A stretch of 42,610 nt of DNA from Clostridium sp. (GTDB taxonomy: Bacteria; Bacillota; Clostridia; Clostridiales; Clostridiaceae), in the NCBI RefSeq assembly GCF_018372875.1, contig NZ_JAHAIF010000022.1, forward strand, positions 1 to 42,610. Reading direction: 5' to 3'. Positions 28,562-38,294 of the stretch are shown here, in pieces. Each line of letters begins with the position of its first letter. The stretch's first letter is position 1. The position numbers were made by a program, and so were the translations under genes. Below the pieces are notes generated by a model. That model saw only the letters and a list, made by a program, of their open reading frames with translations, made no database searches and was not told the origin of the DNA.

Positions 28562-31500
28562 TGTTAATAATTTTAGAGTTGTAAATTTAAATTATAATAA
28601 TAATACTATGAAAATAGATGATGAGACATTTTACTTTAATGGCGAAAATACCATGCTTAATTTAAGAAATGGTGGGGGAAAATCTGTTTTAGTTCAGATG
28701 ATGATGGCTCCTTTTGTTAATAGAAAATATAGAGATTTAGGGGATAGACCCTTTGAAAGCTACTTTAGTAGTACAACACCTACATATATATTAGTTGAAT
28801 GGAATTTAGAGGATGGTGCAGGTTATTTATTAACAGGAATGATGGTTAGAAAAAGGGATTCAGCATCAGATGAAAATTCAAAGGATAAATTAGATATATA
28901 CAATTTTGTTTATGAATATAAAAATAAAAATGAATATGATATAAATAGATTTCCAATAATTGAGGAAAGTGAAGGAAGCAGAAAAATTAAAAGCTTTGCT
29001 AATTCAAAAAAACTTTTTGAGGAATTAAAAAAGGACAATAATTATAGTTTTAATTATTATGATATGAATAATTATGCTACATCAAGAGCATATTTTAATA
29101 AGCTAAGGGAATATGGTATCGATAATAAAGAGTGGGAAAATATTATTAGGAAAATTAATTTAAAGGAATCAGGTTTATCTGAATTATTTAAGGAAGCAAA
29201 AAATTCGGAAGGCTTAATAAAGCTTTGGTTTTTACCAACAGTAGAAAAGAAATTAAGTAAAGATGAAGATAGAATAAAAAATTATAAGGAAATAATAACA
29301 AGATATATTATTCAATATAAAACAAATAAAAGTAATATTGATAGAAAAAGTAAAATTGAATTGTTTAATGAAAAGTCCATAGAAGTTCTAGAAGCAGCAA
29401 ATAAATTTAAAGAAATGATTTCAATTAAGGAAACACATGAAAATAAAATAGCTAATTCAAAAAAGTATTTCTCTGATGAAAAAGTATTACAAGAAAAACT
29501 TTTAAAAGATATTAAGGAGCTAAAAGAAGAGGTACTTAATGCAAAAAGGGAAATTCAATATGAAGAGCTTTCTATGAAAATATATAATTTTTTAGATGAA
29601 TTAGATGTTATTAATGAGAATATTATTGAATCTAAAAATGAAAGAGATGAATATGATAACAAAGTAAAAGCATTAAATAGAGAAAAAAATATACTAAGAT
29701 GTGCAGAACTTTATAGTACATATAAAGATATTTCTAAGGAATTGTTAGAAGTAGAAAATAAATTGAAGGTCTTGAAGGAAGAACAAGGAGATAATGAGCC
29801 TAGAATAAAGGATTTAGGATTTTCTATTTTAAATTTATTAAAAGCAGAACAAAGTAAGTTAGAAGATGAATTATCAAGGGTTAAAGAAGAAGAAAAAACA
29901 TTAAATGATAAAAATATAGAATTAAATGAATCTCTAAAAAATAATAGAGTTTTTGAAAATAATCTTAATAATAAGGTCGGTTCATTAAAAGCTATTATAG
30001 ATAGTTATAGTAAAATTGAAGATAAATTTAACAAAAAATATTGTGAAAAATTATTAAGAAATATTACAGGGTATTATAGTGATGAGGAGTTATTATCTTT
30101 ATCTAAAAATATTGTTGACTCAATAGATATGCTTAATAAAAAGAAGATTGAAGAAGAGAAGAAATTTATTAATTTAAAGGAAGAATATAAAGAAAAGAAA
30201 TCTTTAAAGGAAAGCAAAAGTAATGAAATAGGTAGGTTTGAATTAGATAAAGAATATAAAAATAAGAAGTTAATGGATTATGATGCTGAACTTGAAAAAA
30301 GGAAAGACATATTAAGATATTTAGATGAAGATGAAAGTATACTTTTTAAAAAAGAAGTTATTATTGAAAAGCTAGAAAGAAAGATTCAAATACTAAATAG
30401 TGATATAAAAGAATTAAACAAAGATTATGATAAGCATATGAAAGAATTAAATATGCTAAAAACAGGCAAGGTATTAGAACTATCAAAAGAGCTTGAAAGA
30501 GAATTGAATAAGAGGGATATTGATATTATTTACGGTATGAAGTGGTTAAATAATAATGGATATTCAAAAGAGAAAAATGAGGCTATTGTAAAAGCAAATC
30601 CTTTTATTCCTTATTCCATAATTATGGATAGAAATAAAATAGAAATATTAAAAAATGAGAAGCTTGAGCTTTTTACATCAAGTCCTATTGTAATTATTGA
30701 TAGGGAAAAGCTAGAAGATGGTTTAAGTGATGGAAATTGCAATATTATAGAGTATAGTGGTGTTAATTTCTACATTTCTTTTAATGATAAGCTTTTAGAT
30801 GAAGATGAATTAAAAAAATTAATAAAAGAATATGAAGAGGATGTTTATAGGTTACAAAGTAAAATATCAGAAAAAGAAGAGGCTAAGGAATTTTATACAG
30901 ATAAGAAGTCCTTTATAAAAGAGTCTTCTTTAACAAAGAGTATATATAGCCAATTAATAGGGGAAATAGAAGAAATTAAAGAAAATATAGCAGTAAACAA
31001 GAAAGAAATTATATCATTAACTAATAAATTAGGGGAAATAGAGAAAGAAATTGATAAAAGTTCACATGCTATAGAAAAGTTTAAACATGAAATAATATTC
31101 TTTGAAAACAAAAAATTAGATTACAATGAATTATGTAAAGAGTATGAGGAATATAAAAATAATAAGAAGAGCCAAGAAGAAAATGAAGAAAAGCTTAAAA
31201 TCATTAAAAAAGAAATTAAGAATGAAGAAAAGTCATTAGAGGAAGTTTTAAGTGAATTAAGGTTTAAAGAAGATAGGATTAGAAATTGTAATAGCTCATT
31301 AGATAGAATTAATAATGAAATGAAGAAATATTCTTCTTGTAAAGATGGAAATATAATTAATAAGGATTTAGAAGATTTAAAATCTGAATATGATGCTTTA
31401 GTATCACAAGTATATAATTCTTATGAGGAGTTAATAGAAAAACAAGAAAAGCTTAATAGAAAATATTCCTATATTAATAGTCAATTAACAAGTAGTGCTG

Positions 31501-32948
31501 AAAACTATAATTTAGTAGATGAGGATTATATAGATATTATCTATAATTATTCAAAGTTTAATGAGCTTGAAAATGATGTAGAAAAATATAATAAGGAATT
31601 AAGAAAAATTGAAAGGAATATAAGTGAATTAGAAAAAGAAGCTGTAGCTATAAAAACAAATATTAAGAATTTGAAAGAAGCTATAGAGAAATTAGTAAAC
31701 ACTACTGATCCCAAGGATAAAAATCTTATTTTTAATAAAAATTTTAAAGAAGAGTTAGCAAGGCTATCTTTAAAGGAAAAGGAGCTATCATATAAAGAAG
31801 AAGAAAAGGAAAAAGCTATAAATGAATTTAGTGTTCATGCAAGCTCTTTAGAGGAATTCGATTTTGAAATAAAGGAAGCTTTAGAATTAAATTTAAATGG
31901 GCTTGATTTTGAGAAGTTAAAGGAATATATAGGAAAGTTAAAGAGAGATAATAGAATAAATAATGAAAATGTTGATAAATCAAATAAGAATCTAGAAAGA
32001 ATTGTAGAAGGATTAAAGAAAGAAGAATCCTTTGCTAATGATTCTCTATTTAAGGAATCAATAGAGGGATTATTAAGTTTTGTAAATAATCCAGAAAAAT
32101 TTATTGTTCAATTAAATACAGTTCTACAATCCTATAATACAATTATAGAAAAATTAAAAGAAGACATAGAGCTTATCAATAAGGAAAGAAATAATATTAT
32201 AGACAATATTATTGAATATATATCAATTGTTTATGAAAATATTAGTCAAATAGATAATAATTCTTCTATTGATATTAATGGTAAAAGAGTAAAGATGCTA
32301 AATATAATTCAACCTAATTGGGAAGAAAATGAGGAAGTTTATAAATTAAGAGTTAAAGGATTTGTTGAAAATCTAAGAAATCAATGTATAGACTTATTAG
32401 AGAAAAATGAAAATATTAGTGAGTTAATAGATAATAGAGTAAATATAATTAAGCTTTATGATGAAGTTGTGGTAATTAGCAGTATTAATATTAAACTATA
32501 TAAAATAGAGGAAAACAGACAAAAGCAAATAAGCTGGGATGATGTTTCAAAGAACTCAGGGGGAGAAGGTTTCCTTTCTGCTTTTATAGTTCTATCAAGT
32601 TTATTATCCTATATGAGAAAAGAAGATAAAGATATTTTTACTAGAAAAGAAGAAGGTAAAGTGTTAATTATGGATAATCCTTTTGCTCAAACTAATGCTG
32701 CCCATCTTTTAAAACCATTAATGGATATAGCTAAGAAAAGTAATACTCAGTTAATATGCCTAACTGGACTAGGTGGAGATTCAATTTACAGTAGATTTGA
32801 AAATATATATGTATTAAATCTAGTAAATTCTAAATTAAAGAATGGACTTAGACTATTAAAGTCAAGTCATATAACAGGTGATGAGGAAAAGGAAGTTTTA
32901 GTGTCTACACGAACAAAGATAGAAGAGATACAAATGAAGTTGTTTTAA
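28554..32948 (+). CDS. jetC: Wadjet protein JetC (SMC/MukB-like ATPase)
   Basis: 1464 aa from ATG 28554, with GGAGG (28543-28547) at proper distance; ATG 28548 is too close to it. Head motifs: Walker A NGGGKS (39-44), signature SGGEG (1335-1339), Walker B VLIMD ending at Asp1374. The next residue is Asn1375 where SMC/ABC proteins have the catalytic Glu. Long Lys/Glu-rich coiled coils (about 280-680 and 770-1250) flank a globular hinge-like segment (about 640-770, ANPFIPYSIIMD, SSPIVIIDR). It is the motor that would extrude plasmid DNA loops and trigger JetD. Last gene of the operon; a terminator follows. Confidence 0.9.
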   Translation: MSNVNNFRVVNLNYNNNTMKIDDETFYFNGENTMLNLRNGGGKSVLVQMMMAPFVNRKYRDLGDRPFESYFSSTTPTYILVEWNLEDGAGYLLTGMMVRKRDSASDENSKDKLDIYNFVYEYKNKNEYDINRFPIIEESEGSRKIKSFANSKKLFEELKKDNNYSFNYYDMNNYATSRAYFNKLREYGIDNKEWENIIRKINLKESGLSELFKEAKNSEGLIKLWFLPTVEKKLSKDEDRIKNYKEIITRYIIQYKTNKSNIDRKSKIELFNEKSIEVLEAANKFKEMISIKETHENKIANSKKYFSDEKVLQEKLLKDIKELKEEVLNAKREIQYEELSMKIYNFLDELDVINENIIESKNERDEYDNKVKALNREKNILRCAELYSTYKDISKELLEVENKLKVLKEEQGDNEPRIKDLGFSILNLLKAEQSKLEDELSRVKEEEKTLNDKNIELNESLKNNRVFENNLNNKVGSLKAIIDSYSKIEDKFNKKYCEKLLRNITGYYSDEELLSLSKNIVDSIDMLNKKKIEEEKKFINLKEEYKEKKSLKESKSNEIGRFELDKEYKNKKLMDYDAELEKRKDILRYLDEDESILFKKEVIIEKLERKIQILNSDIKELNKDYDKHMKELNMLKTGKVLELSKELERELNKRDIDIIYGMKWLNNNGYSKEKNEAIVKANPFIPYSIIMDRNKIEILKNEKLELFTSSPIVIIDREKLEDGLSDGNCNIIEYSGVNFYISFNDKLLDEDELKKLIKEYEEDVYRLQSKISEKEEAKEFYTDKKSFIKESSLTKSIYSQLIGEIEEIKENIAVNKKEIISLTNKLGEIEKEIDKSSHAIEKFKHEIIFFENKKLDYNELCKEYEEYKNNKKSQEENEEKLKIIKKEIKNEEKSLEEVLSELRFKEDRIRNCNSSLDRINNEMKKYSSCKDGNIINKDLEDLKSEYDALVSQVYNSYEELIEKQEKLNRKYSYINSQLTSSAENYNLVDEDYIDIIYNYSKFNELENDVEKYNKELRKIERNISELEKEAVAIKTNIKNLKEAIEKLVNTTDPKDKNLIFNKNFKEELARLSLKEKELSYKEEEKEKAINEFSVHASSLEEFDFEIKEALELNLNGLDFEKLKEYIGKLKRDNRINNENVDKSNKNLERIVEGLKKEESFANDSLFKESIEGLLSFVNNPEKFIVQLNTVLQSYNTIIEKLKEDIELINKERNNIIDNIIEYISIVYENISQIDNNSSIDINGKRVKMLNIIQPNWEENEEVYKLRVKGFVENLRNQCIDLLEKNENISELIDNRVNIIKLYDEVVVISSINIKLYKIEENRQKQISWDDVSKNSGGEGFLSAFIVLSSLLSYMRKEDKDIFTRKEEGKVLIMDNPFAQTNAAHLLKPLMDIAKKSNTQLICLTGLGGDSIYSRFENIYVLNLVNSKLKNGLRLLKSSHITGDEEKEVLVSTRTKIEEIQMKLF

Positions 32949-32967
32949 AATATTAAATTAAATAGCT

Positions 32968-33007
32968 AAGAGTTGATTTCTGTATTGTACAGAAGTCAAC
33001 TCTTTTA
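32968..33007 (+). terminator. Terminator after the jet operon (twin hairpin 2)
   Basis: A 17-bp stem including GTTGATTTCTGTA / TACAGAAGTCAAC with the loop TTG, extended by AAGA/TCTT, followed by TTTTATTC. Near copy of the hairpin at 25095-25123. Confidence 0.9.
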
Positions 33008-33246
33008 TTCTTTAGGAAAATATAAAATTTTAAATTAGCTATAAATTAAAGGTATTATTACATTTTAATATTAAAAAATATAAAATCAAGGATAATAATT
33101 TTATAATTTCCTTACCTTTAGTACGCGGGGGGTGGATATTTGTTTTGATGTGACTTGGAGCTTGCGACGGAACAAGCAAAATAAATATCCGCTACACCTT
33201 TTTAATTCTTTGAGCAAAATAAATATCCATTTGACCTTTTTTAATT
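33004..33246. repeat. Interspersed structured repeat, copy C
   Basis: The left part, 33013-33066, matches 22256-22308 with one indel and two or three substitutions. The middle hairpin is GGTGGATATTTGTTTTG (33131-33147) with CAAAATAAATATCC and GCTACACC (about 33177-33198), enclosing the loop TGTGACTTGGAGCTTGCGAC then GGAACA (33149-33174), identical in copy B. The right end is duplicated: GAGCAAAATAAATATCCATT then TGACCTTTTTT (33211-33241) repeats the preceding unit imperfectly. The element fills most of the 385-nt gap before trkA. Confidence 0.75.
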
Positions 33247-33333
33247 ATTTTAGAGATAGAATAAATAATATTTGTGTTGTATAATGAGTTTATTGTGCAA
33301 AAGATTAGTATTTAAATTATAAGGAGATATGAA

Positions 33334-34689
33334 ATGAACGTTATTATAGTTGGTGCAGGTAAAGTAGGCTATACTTTAGCTCAATATCTATCTATTGATG
33401 GGGATAATATAACTATTATAGATAAGAAAGATTCTGCTTTGGAGCATGTAAATAATAATCTTGATGTAATGTGTGTTAAAGGTAATGCAACTAGCTTAAA
33501 GGTTCTTGAGGAAGCTGGAGTTAGGGAGGCAGACTTATTAATATCTGTTACAGATAGTGATGAACTAAATATGCTTTGTTCACTTGCAGCAAAAAAATTA
33601 GGTGCTAAATATACAGTAGCGAGAGTAAGAAACCCAAGCTATGATGAAGAGATAACTCTTCTAACAGAAGCTGTTGGTATAGATTTGGTTATAAATCCAG
33701 AAAAGGCTGCAGCAATAGAGATAGCTAAACTTATTAAGTATCCATCAGTATGTAGTATAGATAATTTTTCTGATGGTAAGGTAAATTTAGTTGGATTTAA
33801 GGCTGAAGATACAGCGCTTGAAGGAAAGAAGATAAGTGAAATTCGCTTTATAAGAGGAAATGTACTTTTCTGTGGTGTGGAAAGAAATGATGAATTTATC
33901 ATGCCTAAGGGAGACTATGTTTTTAACAAAGATGATAAGGTTTATGTAATAGGTGAGCACAATGACATTCAAAACCTATTTAATAAGCTTGGAAAATATA
34001 AGAAAAAAGTTAAGAGAGCTATGATAGTTGGTGGAGGTAAGATTGCATATTACCTTGCTAAAATAGTAAATGAAGTAGGAGTTAAATGCAAAATAATAGA
34101 GAAGAATTTATCTATTTGTGAAGAGCTTACTGAACTTTTACCAAACTCAATAATAATAAATGGAGATGGTATGGATGAAGAGCTTTTATTATCTGAAAAT
34201 CTTTTAGAGGTTGAAAGTTTCATTACTTTAACAGGAAGAGATGAGGATAATATAATAGCTTCTATTTTAGCTTACAATAGGTCTGTAAGTAATGTAATTA
34301 CTAAAATTACAAGAGATAATTATAGGGATATTGGAAAAGCTGTAGGAATAAATACTATGGTAAATCCAAAGTCAGTTACTGCTTATAAAATATTGAAATA
34401 TGCAAGATCTTTAAAGAATAAGAAAAAGAGTTGTATAGAAAATATATATAGAATCTGTAATGATAAAGCTGAAGCTGTAGAGTTTATAGTTGGCAATGAT
34501 ACAACTAATATAGGTGAAAAATTTAAGGATTTGGAGTTTAATGAAAATGCATTAGTAGTAACAATTGTTAGAAATAATAAGATTATAATTCCAACAGGTG
34601 ATGATTGCCTAAAGGTAAATGATAGAGTAATTATTGTTTCTAAAGATAAGAAGTTATTACAAGTTGATGATATATTTTATAGGTGGTAG
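33334..34689 (+). CDS. trkA: Trk-type potassium uptake regulatory subunit TrkA
   Basis: 451 aa, two RCK units as in full-length TrkA: Rossmann motifs VGAGKVGYTLAQ (about 6-17) and VGGGKIAYYLAK (near 230), each followed by an acidic strand end (IDKK; IEKN), and two TrkA-C domains (about 145-220 and 370-450). Binds NAD(H) or nucleotides at the cytoplasmic face and gates TrkH. AAGGAG precedes ATG. A TATAAT at 33280-33285 may be its -10, though the -35 is weak. It ends 5 nt before the trkH start. Confidence 0.96.
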   Translation: MNVIIVGAGKVGYTLAQYLSIDGDNITIIDKKDSALEHVNNNLDVMCVKGNATSLKVLEEAGVREADLLISVTDSDELNMLCSLAAKKLGAKYTVARVRNPSYDEEITLLTEAVGIDLVINPEKAAAIEIAKLIKYPSVCSIDNFSDGKVNLVGFKAEDTALEGKKISEIRFIRGNVLFCGVERNDEFIMPKGDYVFNKDDKVYVIGEHNDIQNLFNKLGKYKKKVKRAMIVGGGKIAYYLAKIVNEVGVKCKIIEKNLSICEELTELLPNSIIINGDGMDEELLLSENLLEVESFITLTGRDEDNIIASILAYNRSVSNVITKITRDNYRDIGKAVGINTMVNPKSVTAYKILKYARSLKNKKKSCIENIYRICNDKAEAVEFIVGNDTTNIGEKFKDLEFNENALVVTIVRNNKIIIPTGDDCLKVNDRVIIVSKDKKLLQVDDIFYRW

Positions 34690-34694
34690 TCAAA

Positions 34695-36143
34695 ATGAAT
34701 TATAGAATGATGTTAAGATTTATTGGGAATGTACTATTATATGAATTATTGCTTATGATAATTCCACTTGGTGTAGCCTTATATTATGGAGATGGGGATG
34801 CTAGGTCATTTCTTTTCACTATAATTTTAATGTTACCTTTAGCCTTGTTCTTACGTAGTGTTAAGGTTAAGGATAAAGAGATGTATGAAAAGGAAGGCTT
34901 CTTTACAGTAGGATTATCATGGATTGTAATATCAGTTATTGGGGCACTACCTTTTGTTATAAGTGGTGCAATACCATCTTTTGTAGATTCATTTTTTGAA
35001 ACAGTATCAGGATTTACAACTACAGGGGCAACAATACTTACTGAAATTGAATCCTTGCCTAGGGGAATATTATTTTGGAGAAGTTTTACCCACTGGATAG
35101 GTGGAATGGGATTCTTAATATTTATTTTAGCAATAGCACCTTCCTTAGGTTCTAATACAATATATTTATTAAGAGCAGAAAGTCCAGGACCTAACCCAGG
35201 TAAAATAGTTCCAAGGTTAAAAGAAACGGCAAAGATATTGTACATAATATATTTTGTATTAACTATAATACAAACAGTGTTATTAATGGTTGCAGGGCTT
35301 TCCTTTTATGATGCTATAATTCATGCCCTAGGAACAGCTGGAACAGGAGGATTCTCCAATATGAATTCAAGTGTTGCAGCCTTTAACAATCCAGCTGTTG
35401 AGTGGATAATTACAATATTTATGATACTATTTGGAGTGAATTTTGCTTTATATTTCCACGCTTTAAGGGGAAGTATTAAAAGTTTCTTTAAAAGTGAAGA
35501 ATTAAGGTATTATTTATTAATGATTGGGTGTGCAATAGTATTTATTACTATTAATATATTAGGATTTAATGGTGGTAGAATAGGAGAGTCAATTAGACAA
35601 TCATCCTTCCAAGTAGCTTCTATAGTTACAACTACAGGTTATGCTACAGTAGATTTTAATTTATGGCCTACTTTAAGTAAGATAATTATATTGATTCTTA
35701 TGATATCAGGAGCTATGGCTGGATCTACAGGTGGTGGAGTAAAAACTACTAGAATAGTAATAATGCTTAAAAGCATAAGACGTGCAATAGATAAAATACT
35801 TCATCCAAAGATAGTGAAAAGTGTGAAAATGGATGGTAAAGTTGTAGAGGAAGAAATAATATCAGGAGTGTTTTTATTTTTAGGAGCTTATGCTGTAATA
35901 GCACTTATTGGAATGATAATTGTTTCTTTTGATGGCTTTGATTTAATTACAACATCAACGGCTGTATTAACTTCAATAAGTAATGTAGGGCCAGGCTTTG
36001 AGATGGTTGGACCTACAGGAAACTTTTCAGCATTTTCAGCATTAAGTAAACTTGTATTATCATTCTGTATGCTTGCTGGTAGATTAGAAATTTATCCAAT
36101 GCTTATTATGTTTAGTAAATCTATTTGGAAGAGAACTTATTAG
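34695..36143 (+). CDS. trkH: Trk-type potassium uptake channel subunit TrkH
   Basis: 482 aa integral membrane protein. The four pore-loop signatures are visible in order: TTGATILTE, GTGGFSNMN, TTGYATVDF and SNVGPGFEMVGP, each with the filter glycine, and the gating-loop sequence GAMAGSTGGGVKTTR. ATG 34695 is preferred, with TAGGTGG upstream; GTG 34683 is possible. With TrkA it forms the K+ uptake system. The gene ends at a shared bidirectional terminator. Confidence 0.96.
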   Translation: MNYRMMLRFIGNVLLYELLLMIIPLGVALYYGDGDARSFLFTIILMLPLALFLRSVKVKDKEMYEKEGFFTVGLSWIVISVIGALPFVISGAIPSFVDSFFETVSGFTTTGATILTEIESLPRGILFWRSFTHWIGGMGFLIFILAIAPSLGSNTIYLLRAESPGPNPGKIVPRLKETAKILYIIYFVLTIIQTVLLMVAGLSFYDAIIHALGTAGTGGFSNMNSSVAAFNNPAVEWIITIFMILFGVNFALYFHALRGSIKSFFKSEELRYYLLMIGCAIVFITINILGFNGGRIGESIRQSSFQVASIVTTTGYATVDFNLWPTLSKIIILILMISGAMAGSTGGGVKTTRIVIMLKSIRRAIDKILHPKIVKSVKMDGKVVEEEIISGVFLFLGAYAVIALIGMIIVSFDGFDLITTSTAVLTSISNVGPGFEMVGPTGNFSAFSALSKLVLSFCMLAGRLEIYPMLIMFSKSIWKRTY

Positions 36144-36148
36144 TAGAG

Positions 36149-36189
36149 AAAGAGCATATGACTTTAGTGAAAAAGTCATATGCTCTTTA
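36149..36189. terminator. Bidirectional terminator between trkH and the reductase gene
   Basis: A nearly perfect inverted repeat, AAAGAGCATATGACTTT and AAAGTCATATGCTCTTT, serves the converging genes trkH (+) and the flavoenzyme (-). Confidence 0.88.
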
Positions 36190-36191
36190 TA

Positions 36192-38138
36192 TTACAATTC
36201 TTTAGCAATTGTATATCCTGCGTGGATAGCGTCTTGTATTGTTCCAACAGTATTTGCATCCCCAATAGTGTGATAAGTAATTTTAAGTTCATTTAAGGTG
36301 TCAGCTAATGTTTTGTCTGCACGATAACCTACTGCAAAAATAAGTGTATCAGCATCAGAAATGCAGTGAGTTTCACCATTTATGCTGTAGTAAATTTTAT
36401 CTTCTTCTACCTTTTCAACCTTAGCGTTACAAATTAGTTCAATTCCCTTTTTCATCATACGTTGTACAAGTAAACTTCTACCTGGGCCTGATTCTGTTGC
36501 CATTATTTCTGGAGCCATTTCAATTACAGTAACCTTTCTATCTCTAGGTAGACGGTCATAAACTAGAGGTGCTAGGTAATCTGCAGTTTCACAACCTACA
36601 GAACCACCACCAATAACAACAATTCTACGACCAGGGAAGGCTTTTCCATCTAGAATATCATCAGCAGTTGCCCAGTGTTTAAACTTTGTAAATGGTTGTA
36701 TAACAACAGGGGCAGCACCATTGCTCATAACTACTTCATAATCAGCAAATTCATTTTGTAACATATCTTTATCAACTTTACAATTTAAACGAATTTCAAC
36801 TCCAGCTTCTTCAAGTTTTTTAGCCATATATTGTGTAACCTTTGCAAGATCTTGTTTAGCAATTGGCACAGAAGCTATCTTCATAAGTCCACCAAGTTCT
36901 TCATTTTTATCACAAAGAACTACATCATGACCTCTTTTCTTTGCAACATAAGCTGCTTCCATACCAGCAGGTCCACCACCAATAACAAGTATTTTTTTCT
37001 TTGTGTTTGATGGCTTAATAGTATCTTCATTTTCAATTTCAAGAGAAGGGTTGATTGTACAAGCTACACGCTTTCCAAACATAATACCATTTAAGCAACG
37101 AAGACAACCTATACATGGACGTATATCCTTGTCCATACCTTTCTCAGCCTTATTAGCAAATTCAGGATCGCATAAATTAGCTCTTCCAATCATGCATATA
37201 TCTGCCTTACCATTTGCAATTAATTCATCAGCAATCCAAGGCTCAGTTATTCTTCCAACAGTAGCTATTGGAATTGATGTATGTTTCTTGATTTCTTCTG
37301 CTAAGTTAGCGTGAGAACCTTGCTTTGTACCAGGTGCTGGTATTGAACTACCACGCATTATAGTAGTACCTCCAGATACATGAATCATATCAGCTCCAGC
37401 TTTTTCTAACTGTTTAGCAATATATATTCCGTCATTAAGATTTAAGCCTCCATCGCAATATTCATCACCAGAAATTCTAACATCAATAATGAAGTCTTTT
37501 CCACAAGTTTTACGAACTTCCTCAATAACTTCAAGGGTTAATTTTAAACGGCCATTGATATCACCGCCATACTCATCAGTTCTTTTATTATATAGTGGAG
37601 ATAAGAAACCTCCTAGTAAACCATGGGCATGAGCAGCATGAATTTCAACACCATCTCCACCAGCTTTTTTTATTCTTAAGGCTGCTTCACCAAATTGTTT
37701 TATGATAACCTTTAACTCTGGTATAGTTACTGGTCTTGGTGCTTCCTTTGCATATGCAGGTCCAACATTTGATGGTGCAATTAAACGTGGAGTTCCTGGA
37801 ATAGGGAAGGCCACATAAGCAGGGTGGAATAATTGAGGAAGAATTTTTGCACCATATTTATGTACAGCATCAGTAAGCTTCTTCCAACCTGGAATATAAG
37901 AATCATCACATATGGACATATCTCCAGGTAGATATGTATAAACAGGTTCAACAGTAGTTACTTCAGTTACAATAAGACCAACACCACCTTTTGCTCTTGC
38001 AGCGTAATGCTCAACTAAAGTATCTGTTACATAACCTTTATCTGCTAGATTTGTAGATATTGGTGGCATAAAAATACGGTTTTTAACTGTTGTTTCACCA
38101 ATTTTAATAGGTGAAAATAAATGACTATATTTTTGCAT
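36192..38138 (-). CDS. Old-yellow-enzyme-type Fe-S flavoenzyme (2-enoate / 2,4-dienoyl-CoA reductase family)
   Basis: 648 aa. N-terminal FMN-binding TIM barrel (1-335) with the active-site segment EIHAAHAHGLLGGFLSP (165-181); a 4Fe-4S cluster motif with Cys342, Cys345, Cys348 and Cys360; then a FAD/NAD(P)H domain with VIGGGPAGMEAAY (about 385-397) and a second dinucleotide fold VVIGGGSVGCETADYL. The layout is that of 2,4-dienoyl-CoA reductase, 2-enoate reductases and BaiCD/BaiH-type bile acid enzymes, which reduce activated C=C bonds. The substrate cannot be told from sequence. AAAAGGAGATG precedes the start. An AraC-type regulator lies 156 nt upstream on the same strand and probably controls it. 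Confidence 0.92.
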   Translation of the reverse strand: MQKYSHLFSPIKIGETTVKNRIFMPPISTNLADKGYVTDTLVEHYAARAKGGVGLIVTEVTTVEPVYTYLPGDMSICDDSYIPGWKKLTDAVHKYGAKILPQLFHPAYVAFPIPGTPRLIAPSNVGPAYAKEAPRPVTIPELKVIIKQFGEAALRIKKAGGDGVEIHAAHAHGLLGGFLSPLYNKRTDEYGGDINGRLKLTLEVIEEVRKTCGKDFIIDVRISGDEYCDGGLNLNDGIYIAKQLEKAGADMIHVSGGTTIMRGSSIPAPGTKQGSHANLAEEIKKHTSIPIATVGRITEPWIADELIANGKADICMIGRANLCDPEFANKAEKGMDKDIRPCIGCLRCLNGIMFGKRVACTINPSLEIENEDTIKPSNTKKKILVIGGGPAGMEAAYVAKKRGHDVVLCDKNEELGGLMKIASVPIAKQDLAKVTQYMAKKLEEAGVEIRLNCKVDKDMLQNEFADYEVVMSNGAAPVVIQPFTKFKHWATADDILDGKAFPGRRIVVIGGGSVGCETADYLAPLVYDRLPRDRKVTVIEMAPEIMATESGPGRSLLVQRMMKKGIELICNAKVEKVEEDKIYYSINGETHCISDADTLIFAVGYRADKTLADTLNELKITYHTIGDANTVGTIQDAIHAGYTIAKEL

Positions 38139-38294
38139 AGTATCATCTCCTTTTCTTTGATGGTACCATATTGCTTAACCAGTATCCTTGTCTTAGGTTG
38201 ATGTTAAAGGTTAAAATATGTCATTATATTTTTTGATTAAGGCAAAAAATGACCTGTAATAGAAAGCTACAAGGTGGATTAAAAATCCTTACTT

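Noticed and set aside
22246..33246. CRISPR array
   Set aside because: The repeats noted are few, about 11 kb apart and not regularly spaced; no cas-like genes are present.
34784..35245. 153-codon open frame on the minus strand inside trkH
   Set aside because: Antisense shadow of a well-supported TrkH gene; no ribosome binding site and no recognisable motif.
36192..38138. Calling the flavoenzyme a bile-acid enzyme (baiCD/baiH)
   Set aside because: Same domain layout, but no other bai genes are nearby; the general reductase name is safer.
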